Positions 1 to 8,361 of a DNA stretch of 64,000 nt are shown here, in pieces. Origin of the DNA: JAABRU01 sp041390465 (GTDB taxonomy: Bacteria; Desulfobacterota; Desulfobacteria; Desulfobacterales; Desulfococcaceae); contig JAWKPW010000003.1 of the NCBI GenBank assembly GCA_041390465.1, positions 48,287 to 112,286 of the forward strand, given 5' to 3'. Each line of letters opens with the position of its first letter. Position 1 is the stretch's first letter. Made by a program: the position numbers and the translations under genes. Under the pieces are notes generated by a model. It searched no databases, was not told the DNA's origin, and saw only the letters and a program-made list of their open reading frames with translations.

Positions 1-58
1 TTTCCGCGCCGTCAAAAACACCGCATCCGGACAGCAGAACCCCCACTTTTTTTGACAT
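1..58 (-). CDS. elbB: ElbB-like glyoxalase/DJ-1 superfamily protein, N-terminal fragment
   Basis: Only the first 19 codons lie in the window; the gene runs off the left edge. The visible start reads MSKKVGVLLSGCGVFDGAE, which is the characteristic N-terminus of ElbB (isoprenoid biosynthesis glyoxalase ElbB, DJ-1/PfpI fold), including the LSGCGV-DG motif. A near-perfect AGGAGG at 66-71 sits seven bases upstream of the ATG and fixes the start. ElbB proteins are cytoplasmic, with glyoxalase activity reported for the family. The identification rests on 19 residues, but they are the diagnostic part. Confidence 0.72.
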   Translation of the reverse strand, partial: MSKKVGVLLSGCGVFDGAE

Positions 59-331
59 GATTCATCCTCCTTCTAAATTGGGATTTAATGCTCACTCACG
101 TCTGATGTTACGGGTTTATGTCCAAAGAAACTGCAATTATCAGCAATTATCCCATTTACTGCGCAGATCGTCAAGAGATTTCTGCGCATCAGAATTTCCT
201 GTATTTCAGTCTCCAGCCATTCAGGGCTCAGACCGCCGGTCTCAGTTTTCTGTTTCCTGACAGAACTGTTCTGTTTTTCTTAAACCTGTATCAAAAGCCA
301 GGCAGTCAGCAAACTGATCTGATGTATAATT

Positions 332-556
332 TTAAGCGGCTTCAGCCAGCAGATGGCTGTCCGTTGGTATTCTGCTGAGAATCAATTTGTTCAAAGAAAG
401 TTTTCTGCTTGCATTGTCAATATCAATACCTGTAAGATTTCCATTTTTATCATAATCAAGCACAACTCCGGGACTGACCTCTCTGCTTTCGGCACTTGAG
501 TTGTCAGATAAATCAATATACATTGAATCTGTATCAGGATAATAGGCTATTTTCAT
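332..556 (-). CDS. DUF2283 family protein (probable antitoxin-type partner)
   Basis: A 74-residue protein with the DUF2283 pattern: a YYPDTDSMYIDL start, a central VVLDYDKNGNLTGIDI strand pair and a short helical tail. Its ATG overlaps the stop of the upstream gene (553-795) by 4 bases (ATGA), so the two are translationally coupled. DUF2283 proteins are typically found beside small RelE/DUF4258-like proteins and are suspected antitoxins; that role is inference here. A second, divergent copy of the same pair lies at 62270-62784, in the same gene order. No DNA-binding motif is obvious. Confidence 0.8.
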   Translation of the reverse strand: MKIAYYPDTDSMYIDLSDNSSAESREVSPGVVLDYDKNGNLTGIDIDNASRKLSLNKLILSRIPTDSHLLAEAA

Positions 557-795
557 GGTTTGAATCCTCTGTCTGGAAAAGCGTTATGTATGGTTATTCT
601 GTCTTCAAGAGTTATCACACGGAGAAAACGTCCTTCAAGTTCATCTATGGGAGCCCAGTACCGAAAACGGTTTCCTTCCTGCGACTCAATTTTCACAGGA
701 GCTTCCAGTATCCGGATACACCACTCCCTGCGCAGATAAGTGCGTTTTCTCAGAACTTCATTCTCAAAATATTCTGTAAACTTGTAGTCTTTCAT
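553..795 (-). CDS. DUF4258-like small protein, putative toxin partner of DUF2283
   Basis: An 80-residue protein without transmembrane segments, immediately upstream of and overlapping the DUF2283 gene. It has the layout of DUF4258/RelE-like toxins: an N-terminal helix with R-x-YLRREW, a central strand ending FRYWAPI, and a C-terminal RVITLEDRITIHNAFPD. The paralogue at 62270-62512 is also 80 residues and shares YL-x-x-EW, P-V, FRYW, E-L-x-R-(F/Y)LR(V/I), the x-HNAFPDR ending and spacing. The assignment to DUF4258 is by pattern, not by a search; the toxin role is inference from the two-gene, overlapping arrangement. Confidence 0.65.
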   Translation of the reverse strand: MKDYKFTEYFENEVLRKRTYLRREWCIRILEAPVKIESQEGNRFRYWAPIDELEGRFLRVITLEDRITIHNAFPDRGFKP

Positions 796-828
796 AACAT
801 CAGATTGTCAGATTTTGTTGACATTTTT

Positions 829-948
829 ATTGCTGCCTTGGCAACTTAAACACTAACAGCTTGATTTTATTCAAAAAGTCCAAAATTGGGTATTTTCTAA
901 ATATTTAATAAAATCGGAAGGTTATGTTTTAAGTTGCCAAAGCAGTAT
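829..948. repeat. MITE-like element with about 20-bp terminal inverted repeats
   Basis: The left arm at about 831-850 (GCTGCCTTGGCAACTTAAAC) is matched by the inverse arm at about 926-945 with one base difference and one extra A. The AT-rich interior has no reading frame. It resembles a small non-autonomous element; no second copy was noticed in the window. Confidence 0.5.
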
Positions 949-1077
949 TATAATCACCTGAATTTGCTGAAATCGGTTTCTCCGAAATAAACCCGGAAGA
1001 TTTTTGCTGACTGTGTCCGGAATGAAAATGCACAACTGCTTCCAGTTCAGAACAGAGACTCTGAACGGCCATCGGGC

Positions 1078-1100
1078 GTGCCAAACTGAAAGTTTGGCAC
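1078..1100 (+). terminator. perfect 10-bp hairpin followed by T run
   Basis: GTGCCAAACT-GAA-AGTTTGGCAC is a perfect stem with a 3-base loop, followed on the plus strand by TGTTTTT. Shape fits an intrinsic terminator, yet no plus-strand gene precedes it; related GCCAAAC...GTTTGGC and CTTTCAGTTCGGG pieces recur near 24825-24875 and 54640, so it may simply be a repeat. Confidence 0.3.
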
Positions 1101-1203
1101 TGTTTTTATGAATAATTTCAGTTTTTCAAACTTTCAGTTCGGGCTCCGCAGCACTTACTTAATCCCTTTTTTAAAAAGGAGGAAACCGTCCGGCTGCATA
1201 ACC

Positions 1204-2835
1204 TCACCTGCTGCTCTTATCTGCAAACAGACTTTCCAGATAAAAGCGGGTGATGGGATCTGTGTTGTCAAAACTGTGCTTTGCATCCTTATTCTTCGCG
1301 GCCATTTCCGCACGCACGCCGTCTGCGAGTATTTTCCCCAGTTCCACACCAAACTGGTCAAAGGGATTGATGCCCCAGACAAATGCCTCAAAAACCGTGC
1401 GATGCTCATAAAAAGCCAGGAGCCGCCCCACATTTTCCGGCGACAAATCTTCCAGCAGAATGGTCGAAGATGGCCGGTTTCCCTCAAAGGATCGGGCAGG
1501 GTCTGCCGCATCTGTTTTGCCCAGAGCCAACGCCATGGGCTGGGACAGGAGATTGGCCCAAAGTTCCTGATGATTGTGCACGCCTTTGGACTCTGATCGG
1601 TACTGCGCATATTGCGGACGGATGACGCCAATAAAATCAATGGGAAAGGGCCTTCCCTGATGCGCGAGCTGGAAAAAGGAATGCTGCGCGTTGGTTCCGG
1701 GTTCACCGAAAACAATGACACCTGTGGATTCTTCGACCGGCTGGCCTTCGGCTGTGACGGATTTTCCGTTGCTTTCCATATACAACTGCTGCACATGCGG
1801 AGCCAGTTTGCAAAGAGGATCGGCATAGGGGATAATTCCCTGTGCGGGATAGCCAAGAAAATTGTTGTTCCATACACTGATCAGGGCAGCATTCAGGGGA
1901 AGGTTTTCCTTTGGCCGCGCATGAAGCGCGTGCTGATCCATCTCCTCTGCACCTTTGAGAAAACGCTCAAACTGCCCGTATCCCAGAAAAAGACTCAGGG
2001 GAACGCCGCCCACTGCGGAAGTCACGCTGTATCTGCCGCCGATGAAATCGTACATGTGAAAACAGGCCAGCACAGGATTGGCCGGATCATCGCCCGGACT
2101 GCCCTTTGCAGTTACAGTCACCACATGCTTGGCAGGATCAAGCCCCTTTTCCGCCATGAATGCGTATGCCTGCCGGGTGTTGGCCAAAGTTTCTGCTGTG
2201 GTATAGCTTTTGGAGATGATGATCCACAGTGTGGTTTCCGGATCAATGCGGGAGGCCACTGCTCCGAAATTGTGAATGTCAACATTGGCCAGCCAGTGCA
2301 TCTCAAGCCCTTTGTCGGCAAATGCGGAAAGCGCACGGGAAACAAATTCCGTGCCCAGATAGGAACCGCCGATGCCGATTACCACCAGATGGCGGAAAGG
2401 CTTTCCAATACAGCCGCATAGTTCTCCGCGATGTACTTTTTCGGCAAAGTCCCGGATGTTCTGCCGGATTTGGCGCATTTCCGGCATAATATCCTTCCCC
2501 TCCGCATATACCGGCGCATCGGAAAAACTGCGGCAGGCTGTGTGAAGCGCAGCCCGTTTTTCGGTACTGTTTGCCTTTTCGCCCTTCATCATGGCCGAAA
2601 AACGGGACATCAGCCCTCTCTCCCCTGCCAAATCGTGCAAAAGGGACATGACTGTGCTGTCCACACGCTGACGGGAATAATCAAAAAATATACCGCCACC
2701 TTTCAATGAAAATTCTTTGAATCTTTCTTTTTCTCTGATAAGATGTTTCAGATGCTTTTCAGGAAGGGAAAAAGTTTCCGCTCTCTGTTTCAGTTTTTTC
2801 CACACGGACATATTATGAAATTTGGGAGAAGGCAT
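1204..2835 (-). CDS. pgi: glucose-6-phosphate isomerase
   Basis: Interconverts glucose 6-phosphate and fructose 6-phosphate in glycolysis/gluconeogenesis; cytosolic. The 543-residue product carries the PGI signatures: VVIGIGGSYLGT in the sugar-phosphate domain, IISKSYTTAETL, the signature FGEPGTNAQHSFFQLAHQG and, near the C-terminus, KGVHNHQELWANLL. The frame is open upstream to 2952 but those residues are not family-like; the ATG at 2835 (MPSPKFHNM) has AAGGA about nine bases upstream and gives the expected family length. It is divergent from the response-regulator gene at 3051. The gene looks intact. Confidence 0.96.
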   Translation of the reverse strand: MPSPKFHNMSVWKKLKQRAETFSLPEKHLKHLIREKERFKEFSLKGGGIFFDYSRQRVDSTVMSLLHDLAGERGLMSRFSAMMKGEKANSTEKRAALHTACRSFSDAPVYAEGKDIMPEMRQIRQNIRDFAEKVHRGELCGCIGKPFRHLVVIGIGGSYLGTEFVSRALSAFADKGLEMHWLANVDIHNFGAVASRIDPETTLWIIISKSYTTAETLANTRQAYAFMAEKGLDPAKHVVTVTAKGSPGDDPANPVLACFHMYDFIGGRYSVTSAVGGVPLSLFLGYGQFERFLKGAEEMDQHALHARPKENLPLNAALISVWNNNFLGYPAQGIIPYADPLCKLAPHVQQLYMESNGKSVTAEGQPVEESTGVIVFGEPGTNAQHSFFQLAHQGRPFPIDFIGVIRPQYAQYRSESKGVHNHQELWANLLSQPMALALGKTDAADPARSFEGNRPSSTILLEDLSPENVGRLLAFYEHRTVFEAFVWGINPFDQFGVELGKILADGVRAEMAAKNKDAKHSFDNTDPITRFYLESLFADKSSR

Positions 2836-3050
2836 CAAAAATATTCCTTTGCAGTGAGTGTTTTGCGTAAAAACAGGAAGATGGTATTCAGCATACGGAA
2901 AAAAAGAATCCTTGAGATTTATATCACAGCCCTGTGCCGGGGTCAACCGCAAAGGGAAGGCAGAAAACCTTCCGGATAAGGCATAATTGTTTAAAAATAC
3001 GGGTCATTCGCCTGTGATGAAGACATCCATAACGAACAGGAAAAAACCTT

Positions 3051-3449
3051 ATGTTGAAACCCACCATATTATGTGTTGATGACGAAAAATTTATTCTGGA
3101 AACCCTCAAGAAGCAGATCCGCTATATTTTCGGTGACAAATACCGTTATGAAGTGGCGGAAAGTGCGGAAGAGGGATGGGAGGTCATTGAGGAACTGAGC
3201 GCAGAAAGACCCATACGCTGCCTGATTTTTTCAGACTATCTCATGCCGGAGGTCCGCGGAGATGAATTTCTGATTCAGGTGCATCAGAAATACCCGGAAA
3301 TTATAGCGGTGATGCTTACCGGCCAGGTTGATCCCCAGACCCTCAGTCAGTTGCAGGAAAAACTTCCCCTGCATCGCTGCATCCATAAACCCTGGTCTTT
3401 GCAGGATATTATTGAAGCAGTGGAATCCGGCATGGCAGCTTGGCAATGA
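3051..3449 (+). CDS. single-domain response regulator (receiver domain only)
   Basis: A 132-residue stand-alone receiver domain. Acidic pocket residues D10-D11-E12, the phosphoacceptor D62 in FSDYLMPEVRG, the conserved T90 in MLTG and K113 in IHKPW are all present, so phosphotransfer should be possible. There is no output domain; the sequence style (LKPTILCVDDE, HKPW) is like receivers that act in multi-component relays or are recruited by sensor kinases. No cognate kinase lies next to it. The gene ends just before a strong hairpin at 3451-3488. Partner and target cannot be told from the sequence. Confidence 0.93.
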   Translation: MLKPTILCVDDEKFILETLKKQIRYIFGDKYRYEVAESAEEGWEVIEELSAERPIRCLIFSDYLMPEVRGDEFLIQVHQKYPEIIAVMLTGQVDPQTLSQLQEKLPLHRCIHKPWSLQDIIEAVESGMAAWQ

Positions 3450-3450
3450 A

Positions 3451-3488
3451 AAACCGCGTGTGCCGGGGCAGACCGGCACACGCGGTTT
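3451..3488. terminator. perfect 16-bp stem, bidirectional terminator between convergent genes
   Basis: AAACCGCGTGTGCCGG (3451-3466) and its exact complement (3473-3488) flank a 6-base loop. It sits between the response regulator (+) and nagZ (-). The minus-strand side is followed by five T residues, the plus side by three, so it should serve mainly nagZ, with partial use for the regulator. Confidence 0.8.
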
Positions 3489-3614
3489 CAAAGGATAGAA
3501 ATAGAAGGAGGACAACGTGTCCGATTGTCGTTTTATATAAAAAAAACCAAAAAGGCAATGGGGAAAACAGTGTATTTCCTGATAAGGGAAATCCTGCCCG
3601 CGCATTCCTCCTGC

Positions 3615-4607
3615 TTATATCCGGTAGCTGCGCTTCATTTCCAGGATTCTGCGGACAGCGGTTTCGCATCTCTGCCGCAGGCTCTTATGCTCCTGCATGT
3701 GCCTGAGAATTTCTTTATGTGCAATGCCAATGTTCGGGCCCCTGTGACAAATCAGAACAATGTCAATGTCAGCCAGCAGAATCTGGCGGATGCAGGTTTC
3801 CATATCATAGTGCTTTCCAATGGCCCCCATGTCCAGATCATCGGTAATCACCAGGCCCCTGTATCCCATGCGCTCCCGCAGCAGATCCTTTGCAATGCGG
3901 ACCGAAAGGGACGCGGGCCACTGCGGATCAATTTTCCGGTACAGGATATGGGAGAGCATCATGCCCGCTGCATTCTGCCGGACAGCAGCCTGAAAGGGAA
4001 TTAAATCAAAGCACTGCAGATCATCCACAGCACTGTCCATGAAAGGCAGATCTTCATGGGAATCGATCACGGTGCGGCCAATGCCGGGAAAGTGCTTTGC
4101 CACAGCCATAATACTGTTTCGCTGAAAGACTTCGATGAGTCTGCATCCCAGTTCCGAAACCCTGTGCGGATCATGGCTGAAGGCCCGTCCGGCCATAATG
4201 CTTTTCATCTCTTTGGGGGCCACATCCATTACCGGAGCCATGTTCATATTGATGCCCATTGCCGCAAGCTCCCAAGCCATCACTCCGGCCAGATGCTCAG
4301 CCTCTTTCCTGCCGGTCACCGGAGGTCTTGCGGGAAATTCCGTAAAAGGCCATTTCAGACGGGCCACAGCACCGCCTTCCTGATCAATGGCAATCAGCAA
4401 AGGAGGCTGGCCGCATGCGGCAGCGTATGCCTGAACCGACTGGCAGAGTCCGGAAAGCTGTTTCGGGGATTCAATATTGCGGGAGAAAAGAATGATTCCC
4501 CCGACTTTCAGCGTGCCGATGAGCCATTTCAGATCGCGGTTGAGTCCGGTTCCGTCAAATCCGGCCATCAGGCGCTGGCCTGCAAGTTTTTCATCTGTCA
4601 TTGTCAT
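3615..4607 (-). CDS. nagZ: beta-N-acetylhexosaminidase, glycoside hydrolase family 3 (NagZ-type)
   Basis: A cytosolic GH3 hydrolase that removes N-acetylglucosamine from muropeptides during peptidoglycan recycling in this family. The 330-residue product shows KVGGIILFSRNI, IDQEGGAVARL, the NagZ loop KHFPGIGRTVIDSHEDLP with the catalytic D-S-H, and the nucleophile region ITDDLDMGAI. The family form KHFPGHG has I instead of the second H here. There is no signal peptide. The frame is open to a GTG at 4751, but that lies at the likely transcription start and the extra residues are not family-like; ATG 4607 (MTMTDEKL) or 4601 is preferred, without a strong ribosome site. Confidence 0.85.
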   Translation of the reverse strand: MTMTDEKLAGQRLMAGFDGTGLNRDLKWLIGTLKVGGIILFSRNIESPKQLSGLCQSVQAYAAACGQPPLLIAIDQEGGAVARLKWPFTEFPARPPVTGRKEAEHLAGVMAWELAAMGINMNMAPVMDVAPKEMKSIMAGRAFSHDPHRVSELGCRLIEVFQRNSIMAVAKHFPGIGRTVIDSHEDLPFMDSAVDDLQCFDLIPFQAAVRQNAAGMMLSHILYRKIDPQWPASLSVRIAKDLLRERMGYRGLVITDDLDMGAIGKHYDMETCIRQILLADIDIVLICHRGPNIGIAHKEILRHMQEHKSLRQRCETAVRRILEMKRSYRI

Positions 4608-4758
4608 TGTTTTGCCGAGGTTGATGGGTTCCGGGTGTCCGGTTCCGAATTTTGAACTGCCGGAGCACCAGTGCCTGGCAAGAATACCTGTTTCCCCTGT
4701 GGGAGTAAAGATTTTTCTGCCTTCGTGCAGGATGCCCTGTGCAGAAAACACAAAAAAT

Positions 4759-4787
4759 ATTGTACACTCTCTGTTTTTGTGCTATAA
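4759..4787 (-). promoter_or_regulatory. sigma70-type promoter candidate for nagZ
   Basis: On the minus strand a TACAAT -10 (4759-4764) is separated by exactly 17 bases from a weak TTATAG -35 (4782-4787). Transcription would begin near 4752, giving a leader of about 145 bases before the preferred nagZ start. Confidence 0.4.
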
Positions 4788-4905
4788 CCTGATGAATTGA
4801 TATGAAATTTGAATGGCTTATGCCTGTTTCTGCCGGAATCGCGGAATTGCAACGCTGCCCTGTGTTTTCAGATGGATTCCCCGGTTCCTCAGGAGGACTA
4901 TTTTT

Positions 4906-5826
4906 ATGAGACTTGTTACACGGACAGATTTTGACGGTCTGGTATGCGCAGTGCTTCTGGAAGAGGCCGGACTGGTGGACAAATACAAATTTGTTCACCC
5001 CAAAGTGATTCAGGACGGCCTTCTCACTGTCACATCCGATGACATCATTGCCAATATGCCCTATGCACCGGGATGCGCTTTCTGGTTTGACCATCATGCC
5101 AGCGAAATGAACCGGGTCAATATCAGGGAGATCGAATTCAAGGGGGACTGCCGCCCCGCGCCAAGCGCCGCCCAGGTGATATGGGATTATTTCGGGGGAG
5201 AAAAAAAATTTGGAACCAAATTTCTGCCGCTGCTGGAGGCTGTCAACAAATATGATTCCGCTGTGCTGACCCGCGAGGAAATCCTCAACCCCTCAGGCTG
5301 GATTCTCATCGGACTTCTGCTGGATCCCCGTACCGGTCTTGGCCGTTTTGATGATTTCCGTATCAGCACTGTGCAGTTTATGCTGAACATGATCCGCTAC
5401 TGCCGGACTCTGCGCGCGGGGGAAATCCTGAAACTGCCGGATGTCAGGGAACGGACAGAACGCTATGCCGAAGAGCAGGCGCTTTTTGAGGAAATGATCC
5501 GGAGGTGCGCTCGGACAGAAAAAAATGTTCTCATTGTCAATCTGCTCGGTGAGGAAACCATCCATGCGGGCAACCGATTTCTTCCCTGCGCGCTTTTTCC
5601 GGATCAGAATATTGAGCTCCGGATGATGTGGGGTGCAAACAGACAAAAGGTGGTATTCACCTGCGGTCACAGTATCCTCAACCGCAGCAGTCGGACAGAT
5701 GTGGGAAAGCTGATGCTGAAATACGGAGGCGGGGGACATCTGCGGGTTGGCTCCTGCCAGATACCGGCACAAGACCGGGAACGGGTGTTCCATGAAATTC
5801 TTGCGCAAGTGCGGAAAGACGGATAA
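4906..5826 (+). CDS. DHH-family phosphoesterase
   Basis: A 306-residue DHH superfamily phosphoesterase. Motif I is RTDFDG at the N-terminus, the diagnostic FDHH is at residues 61-64, and the C-terminal DHHA1-like domain ends in YGGGGHLRVGSCQI, a substrate-binding signature. DHH proteins hydrolyse phosphodiester or phosphoanhydride bonds (nanoRNA, pAp, c-di-AMP, polyphosphate); the exact substrate cannot be read from the sequence, although this arrangement resembles proteins often labelled exopolyphosphatase-like. AGGAGG at 4891-4896 fixes the ATG at 4906; residues further upstream in frame are not coding. It is first of a three-gene run with the next genes 19 and 24 bases apart. Confidence 0.88.
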   Translation: MRLVTRTDFDGLVCAVLLEEAGLVDKYKFVHPKVIQDGLLTVTSDDIIANMPYAPGCAFWFDHHASEMNRVNIREIEFKGDCRPAPSAAQVIWDYFGGEKKFGTKFLPLLEAVNKYDSAVLTREEILNPSGWILIGLLLDPRTGLGRFDDFRISTVQFMLNMIRYCRTLRAGEILKLPDVRERTERYAEEQALFEEMIRRCARTEKNVLIVNLLGEETIHAGNRFLPCALFPDQNIELRMMWGANRQKVVFTCGHSILNRSSRTDVGKLMLKYGGGGHLRVGSCQIPAQDRERVFHEILAQVRKDG

Positions 5827-5845
5827 CTGAGACGAGGTACTCGGA

Positions 5846-6661
5846 ATGGAAAAAAGAACACAGGCGGATCTGGAACTGCTCAGTCTGAATCAGACACTGA
5901 CAGCGGCAGTGATTCAGTTGCATGCGATGGTGCATCTGATGATCGAAAAAGGGGCTGTCACCAAAGAGGAATATTACAACCGGATCAGAAAAATCAGGGA
6001 AAGCTATGAGGAGGTGGTTGGCACCCGGCTGCCTTTTTTTGACTCCCGTGCGCTGCTTCTGCGACTGGGAGAATACTCCCTGAGAGTGAAAGAGGAGCAG
6101 GAAGCCGAAATCCATCAGAGCAGAGAAGAGAAAGCGCTTCCTGATGCTGAGGCCGCAGTGGACAGCGCGGCTGATGATTTTCTCAAAACCCTGATTCCTC
6201 TGGTATCCGGAAAAGTTCTGCCCCGCCAGATCAGTCTGGCGGAAGGCCGGATCATCCTCAATGATCCGGAATCGGCCAACCGCATATGTTCCTCCTGCAC
6301 AGCACAGAACACAGCCATCATCTCTTCTCTGGGAGCACGGAACATCTGTGAACTGCCGGAACTGCTGATCCGGTACAAAATGCCCAAAGCAAAGGCATTG
6401 GAAGGGGTCAATCCCCGATGCTGGATGCATGTGGTTTCAGAAAAAATGCTGGATGCTGTGGAAAACAGTCTGATCCGCTGGGAGGATGTTCCCCGTTTTC
6501 TGTCCAAGACTGCGGAAAATGTGGATTTGGCCATTGGCGACGGCATATCGGAAGAAGGCATCTTCAGCATTATTGACTGTGCTGTGCTGGAAGCACAGAC
6601 CGCGCATGACGATGAAAATTCAAGTCATTTTGACTATGATGACATAGACTGGCAGCATTAA
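5846..6661 (+). CDS. conserved-looking hypothetical protein in DHH-M48 operon
   Basis: A 271-residue soluble, largely helical protein that I do not recognise. It has no signal peptide or membrane segment. The first 75 residues are helical (LELLSLNQTLTAAVIQLHAMVHLMIEKG, an extended hydrophobic-heptad stretch), residues 85-115 are acidic/Ala-rich, and a C-x-x-C pair occurs in RICSSCTAQNTA in the second half. It ends in an acidic DYDDIDWQH tail. It lies 19 bases after the DHH gene and 24 bases before the M48 protease gene, so the three are probably co-transcribed. Start chosen with GAGG ten bases upstream. Confidence 0.7.
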   Translation: MEKRTQADLELLSLNQTLTAAVIQLHAMVHLMIEKGAVTKEEYYNRIRKIRESYEEVVGTRLPFFDSRALLLRLGEYSLRVKEEQEAEIHQSREEKALPDAEAAVDSAADDFLKTLIPLVSGKVLPRQISLAEGRIILNDPESANRICSSCTAQNTAIISSLGARNICELPELLIRYKMPKAKALEGVNPRCWMHVVSEKMLDAVENSLIRWEDVPRFLSKTAENVDLAIGDGISEEGIFSIIDCAVLEAQTAHDDENSSHFDYDDIDWQH

Positions 6662-6685
6662 GCAGCAGAGGAAAGGGACATTCGG

Positions 6686-7942
6686 ATGAATTTCATTGCA
6701 GTCATTATCCTGACAGCACTGCTTTCCTGCTTTGTGCTGGAGCTCGCGGCCGACCTTCTCAACCTCCGGATGCTGCGCACCGATCCACCCCCGGAATGCA
6801 GGGGCATCTATGACCCGGAACGCTACCGCCGGTCTCAGGAATATTTGCGGGTCAACACCCGTTTTGGCTGGATCAGCAGCGGATTCGATCTCCTTGTCTT
6901 TCTTCTCTTCTGGTTTGCCGGAGGTTTTGATCTGCTCGACAGATGGGTCAGAATCGCGGGATGGGGGCCGGTGCTGACCGGAACAGCTTACATCGGCATT
7001 CTGCTGCTGATCAAAAGTCTGCTTTCACTTCCCTTTTCTGTTTACGCCACCTTTGTCATTGAGGAGGGATTTGGTTTCAACAAAACCGACTGGAAAACCT
7101 TTGCTGCGGATCGGATCAAGGCTCTGCTGCTTTCAGTATTTCTGGGAGGGCCTCTGCTGGGAGCCGTGCTGGGATTTTTTGAATATGCCGGAAACCATGC
7201 CTGGTGGTGCTGCTGGCTGGCTGTCACCATATTCATGCTGCTCATGCAGTATGCGGCGCCCACTTGGATCATGCCGCTTTTCAACCGTTTTGAACCTCTG
7301 GAAGACGGTGCACTCAAACAGGCCATTACAGACTGTGCCCATAAGGCCGAATATCCCCTCAGCGGTGTTTTTGTGATGGACGGTTCCCGAAGATCTGCCA
7401 AATCCAATGCCTTTTTCACCGGTTTTGGCAAAAAGAAACGCATTGTTCTGTTTGACACCCTCATTGCCCGGCACAGCGTTGCGGAACTGCTGGCGGTTCT
7501 GGCCCATGAAATCGGACATTACAAGAAAAAGCATATCCGGCTGAATCTGATGATCGGCATTGTTCACATGGGGATCGTTTTCTGGCTTTTGTCCCTTTTC
7601 ATTTCCCGTCAGGAACTGTTTGACGCGTTTTATATGAGCCATCCCTCTGTCTATGCGGGCATGATTTTTTTCGGAATGCTGCTGACGCCCATTGATTTTT
7701 TCCTGGGCATTCTCATGCAGATGCTCTCCCGGAAAAACGAATTTGAGGCTGACCGCTTTGCAGTGGAAACCACCCGAAATCCGGAAGCCCTGATCAGAGC
7801 GCTGAAAAAGCTGACCGCGCACAACCTTTCCAACCTGCTTCCCCATCCCCTGTATGTCTTTCTCCATTATTCCCATCCCCCAATAAGAGAAAGAATCCGG
7901 GCCATCAATGCGGTGCGCCCCGAGGAAACCTCCGCTGTCTGA
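6686..7942 (+). CDS. M48 family zinc metalloprotease, Ste24/CAAX prenyl protease-like
   Basis: An integral membrane zinc protease of 418 residues with the Ste24 layout: several transmembrane helices in the first 200 residues, the zinc motif HEIGH (H274, E275, H278), a further pair of helices, and the third ligand E354 in NEFEADRFA. The N-terminal ENTRFGW-like segment is present as VNTRFGWIS. Bacterial members are thought to degrade or process membrane proteins; prenyl processing is not expected in bacteria. AGGAAAGGGA precedes the ATG. Third gene of the DHH-unknown-M48 run. Intact and of usual family length. Confidence 0.92.
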   Translation: MNFIAVIILTALLSCFVLELAADLLNLRMLRTDPPPECRGIYDPERYRRSQEYLRVNTRFGWISSGFDLLVFLLFWFAGGFDLLDRWVRIAGWGPVLTGTAYIGILLLIKSLLSLPFSVYATFVIEEGFGFNKTDWKTFAADRIKALLLSVFLGGPLLGAVLGFFEYAGNHAWWCCWLAVTIFMLLMQYAAPTWIMPLFNRFEPLEDGALKQAITDCAHKAEYPLSGVFVMDGSRRSAKSNAFFTGFGKKKRIVLFDTLIARHSVAELLAVLAHEIGHYKKKHIRLNLMIGIVHMGIVFWLLSLFISRQELFDAFYMSHPSVYAGMIFFGMLLTPIDFFLGILMQMLSRKNEFEADRFAVETTRNPEALIRALKKLTAHNLSNLLPHPLYVFLHYSHPPIRERIRAINAVRPEETSAV

Positions 7943-7955
7943 ATTTTGGTTCTGA

Positions 7956-8243
7956 ATACCGATTCGCCATTGAAAATATACTTTATGGAAAGCAATTTTT
8001 GCGGAAGGCAATACCGGTTCGTCGTCGATTTCATAAAGTCCTGCCAGTTTCTTGTGACCTTTGTGCCCTCTTTAGTGTCCTTTGTGGTTAAAACAGACTG
8101 GCCAGAAGGCATGTTTTCAATGGAAAATCTATACAAAACAATCCGCAGATTGCGCAGATGAACGCAGATTTTGGATCAGCGCAACACAGATCCGACATTG
8201 ATTTGATCCAAATATAAGTTTGTTTTCAATGGAGAATCGGCAT
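7956..8243. repeat. dispersed inverted-repeat element, ATACCGATTCnCC family (copy A, nested)
   Basis: It begins ATACCGATTCGCCATTGAAA and ends TTTTCAATGGAGAATCGGCAT, the inverse of the same terminal sequence, with a second internal end near 8111-8132. The interior contains the family core TTGTGACCTTTGTGCC...TTTAGTGTCCTTTGTGG. Further copies are at 24082, 34457, 43772 and 54707, with a partial one at 56350. No reading frame is conserved, so it is a MITE-like or structural repeat. Confidence 0.7.
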
Positions 8244-8361
8244 AAAAGCAAATGCGTACCGCCTGTTTCTGCAAAAAAAATTTTATCCTTGCACAGAATC
8301 ATGGATTCACCGTATATAAACACAGGCACAAAACAAAAAAATCAGTTTCAGGAAGGTGAAA

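Larger units (their letters stand above)
796..1203. other. gene-free stretch with inverted repeats
   Basis: No convincing gene. It holds a MITE-like inverted repeat (829-948) and a short perfect hairpin (1078-1100). An apparent plus-strand reading frame from 1108 is antisense to pgi and has no family resemblance. Confidence 0.5.

Noticed and set aside
8356..8361. upstream GTG start of hypB
   Set aside because: It is part of the ribosome binding site for the ATG at 8362.
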